DNA from: Rostratula benghalensis
Lineage: Eukaryota > Chordata > Aves > Charadriiformes > Rostratulidae
Reading direction: 5' to 3'
DNA length: 64,000 nucleotides
NCBI GenBank assembly: GCA_013399305.1
Contig: VXAI01000374.1
Location: forward strand, 186,001-250,000
Both the position numbers and the translations under genes were made by a program. Positions 62,271 to 64,000 of this stretch are shown here, in pieces. Within the stretch, counting starts at the first letter, position 1. Each line of letters starts with the position of its first letter. The notes under the pieces were generated by a model that saw only the letters and a program-made list of their open reading frames with translations, was not told the origin of the DNA and did not search any database.

Positions 62271-64000
62271 GAGGGGATTTGATTTTGAGTGAAAACAGCC
62301 AATGAATTAAATTGTATGATGTTAATTGCTAAATTACCATCCTACGTCATCACTACTACTGGTGCTATATGGTGTGTCAATGGTATTGCAGTGAGGATCA
62401 CCTAAATTAATGAAGAAATTTTGATGAAACCAAGCAAAGTGATGGAAACTGAACTGGCACACAGCAATTTTCTCAAGATCAGTCTCTTCAGCTCACAGAC
62501 TTTGGGCATGGGTCATGCTAGATACACCAGCTGCAAGCTCCAGATGCAGCATGCACCAATTCAAAACCACACAGCATCTCTCCTGCCCCACAGACAGCCC
62601 CAGACCCCATTTCACACACGAAATGATGACACACCTCTTCCTGAAGAAAACATCGCAGGCTTACCTTGAATTACGCACTGCTGTCAAGGGGTGAATTTCT
62701 ATGACAATGAGTGACTGTTCATGCCACAAAATCCACTGCTCTGGGACAAAAAGGGCAAGCTGGCCAAAAGCAGCCTTTATCCAGCTGGGAAAACCCCAAC
62801 CAGAAAGCATCTGTGAGATCTGAAGTAGAAGCATGATCGCTGGGCCTTGGGAAATGAAAGTGATCTTTAGTACAGCAAGGGCTGAGTGCAAGTGAGAGCT
62901 CAGAGGGAAGAGGAGTCATCCAAAGTGAGTGCCCTAGCTGGGGAGTTTGTGATGACCCACCAGAACCGTGTACCTCAGCAAAACACTTATATCATAGGAC
63001 AGAGGCAGCAAAGCGATTCAGGAGCACAAATGTTGAAGGATTTCTTCTCTCCTAATACAGAATTACTAGATTTATATCAAGGTTACTTTCAACTAGTGGT
63101 TTATACAAACCTGTGAGGGTTCTTCCTGTGTGAAGAGTAAATTAATGCCGCATACCAAGCTTGTAGAAGCTCTTATTAAAAAGCTTCAGGGAAGCCATCC
63201 TAGATTTCAAGGACAGAGAGATCATCAGTAGCACCAAGAGAAGCTCAGTCAGTTACTTCAACTACCCCTTTCCAGTTGAAATATGGTGCACAACAATCAT
63301 GTGTGGTGCTTCTTACCACTGTAAAGAAGAATATTCTGTTCTACCACATTTGCTAGGACAATACCAGTTTGTCCTCAAGTCAATAGGAAGAGGAGAGCTG
63401 AGCCCCACCACCTTGCAGCAGTCAAAAATCCTGGCCACGATACTGGGGTGGGCCTGTGGTGCAAGGTGGGCATGTGTCCACACCCAGGGTTTGGAGGGGA
63501 GAAGAAAGCTGAAACACAATACTGAAAGCATGTAACCTACCATCAGCATGTTTGGGGATAGGACTCACTTTGATGGGTAGTGAGCATTCTGCTGCCTTCT
63601 CACTGGAGAGTAGAACTTTTCAATAAAAAAATACTATTGATGGCTGGGGAAGTTTTCACTCACTTCCAAAAGTTGAAGAGATCGAGTTGGCACCCAGGGG
63701 AGACCAAGTTCAGATCTGTGCAACCTTCCTGAGCTGTCTGGGGTCAGTGCACCCAATGCCCAGCTTTCTGTGGTGCAACTGGACTTGCAGGGGAGTTTAC
63801 AGAATGATGTAGGTTCTTGCATCTAAAAAATCAGATACTGAGCCTTAGACATCTGCCTGGGCTCCCTCTAAAGTTAGTGGAGAAACAGGACAGGGGCATC
63901 CCACATCCTCAGATTGTTGTTACACTTGGATTGTGATGGATCAGCACAATTTTCAAGGCACCAAATTGACTTAACAAGCCACAGTGTCAGGGAAAGGTGT

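Larger units (their letters stand above)
58021..64000. other. Gene-free DNA with low-complexity and ancient repeat remnants
   Basis: No gene is confidently recognised. It contains A/T-rich low complexity (58130-58470), two MIR-like cores in opposite orientations (58957-59045 and 59875-59950), (TTG)n at 60663-60680, a palindromic tandem repeat at 61311-61340, a possible exon at 61704-61781 (minus), a CA/poly-A compound repeat at 62122-62158, and a 14-bp tandem duplication at 62243-62270. Confidence 0.55.

Noticed and set aside
1..64000. CRISPR arrays, operons, tRNA or rRNA genes
   Set aside because: No regularly spaced identical repeats, no cloverleaf or rRNA signatures, and the repeat content identifies vertebrate nuclear DNA.

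Overview
The window looks like non-coding nuclear DNA from a bird. The main evidence is a set of CR1 LINE retrotransposon copies whose 3' ends carry the short ATTCTRTG-type repeat typical of avian CR1, for example 'tgattctatgattctat' at about 6122-6139. The background is AT-rich, with sparse SINE material and only short simple repeats. The species cannot be named from this sequence. I found no complete host protein-coding gene, no rRNA or tRNA, and no CRISPR array. The long open frames are CR1 sense frames, their antisense shadows, or chance.

Layout: CR1 copies lie at about 3700-3770 (-, weak), 5025-6139 (+), 7246-8044 (-), 11550-12440 (-), 20565-21340 (+), 31331-31436 (+), 36077-39070 (-), 39661-40395 (-), 48230-49070 (+) and 57788-58018 (-). 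They total about 8.7 kb, roughly 13-14% of the window. All but one are 5'-truncated 3' ends covering the C-terminal part of the ORF2 reverse transcriptase. The exception, 36077-39070, keeps a GC-rich 5' UTR, most of ORF1 (paired CxxC motifs, coiled coil, SGNH-type esterase), an almost intact APE-type endonuclease frame of 282 codons, and the 3' end. It has lost the core of the reverse transcriptase through an internal deletion.

Three copies (7246-8044, 36077-36614, 48230-49070) belong to one closely related subfamily. All three carry the same in-frame TAG where the other copies have the Tyr of a conserved [12 protein letters not shown] motif, and the frame stays open downstream of it. This is the most unusual thing I could document. 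It suggests either that the subfamily's source element spread with that nonsense codon, or that the C-terminus is read through or dispensable.

Between the CR1 copies lies ordinary AT-rich DNA with microsatellites and homopolymers, a few decayed MIR-like SINE cores (27440-27575, 39320-39435, 58957-59045, 59875-59950), three strong short palindromes (40685-40707, 47463-47491, 61317-61340) and some stretches that might be conserved regulatory sequence. One possible 78-bp coding exon on the minus strand (61704-61781) hints that the right end could lie within a gene for a membrane protein, but this is weak.
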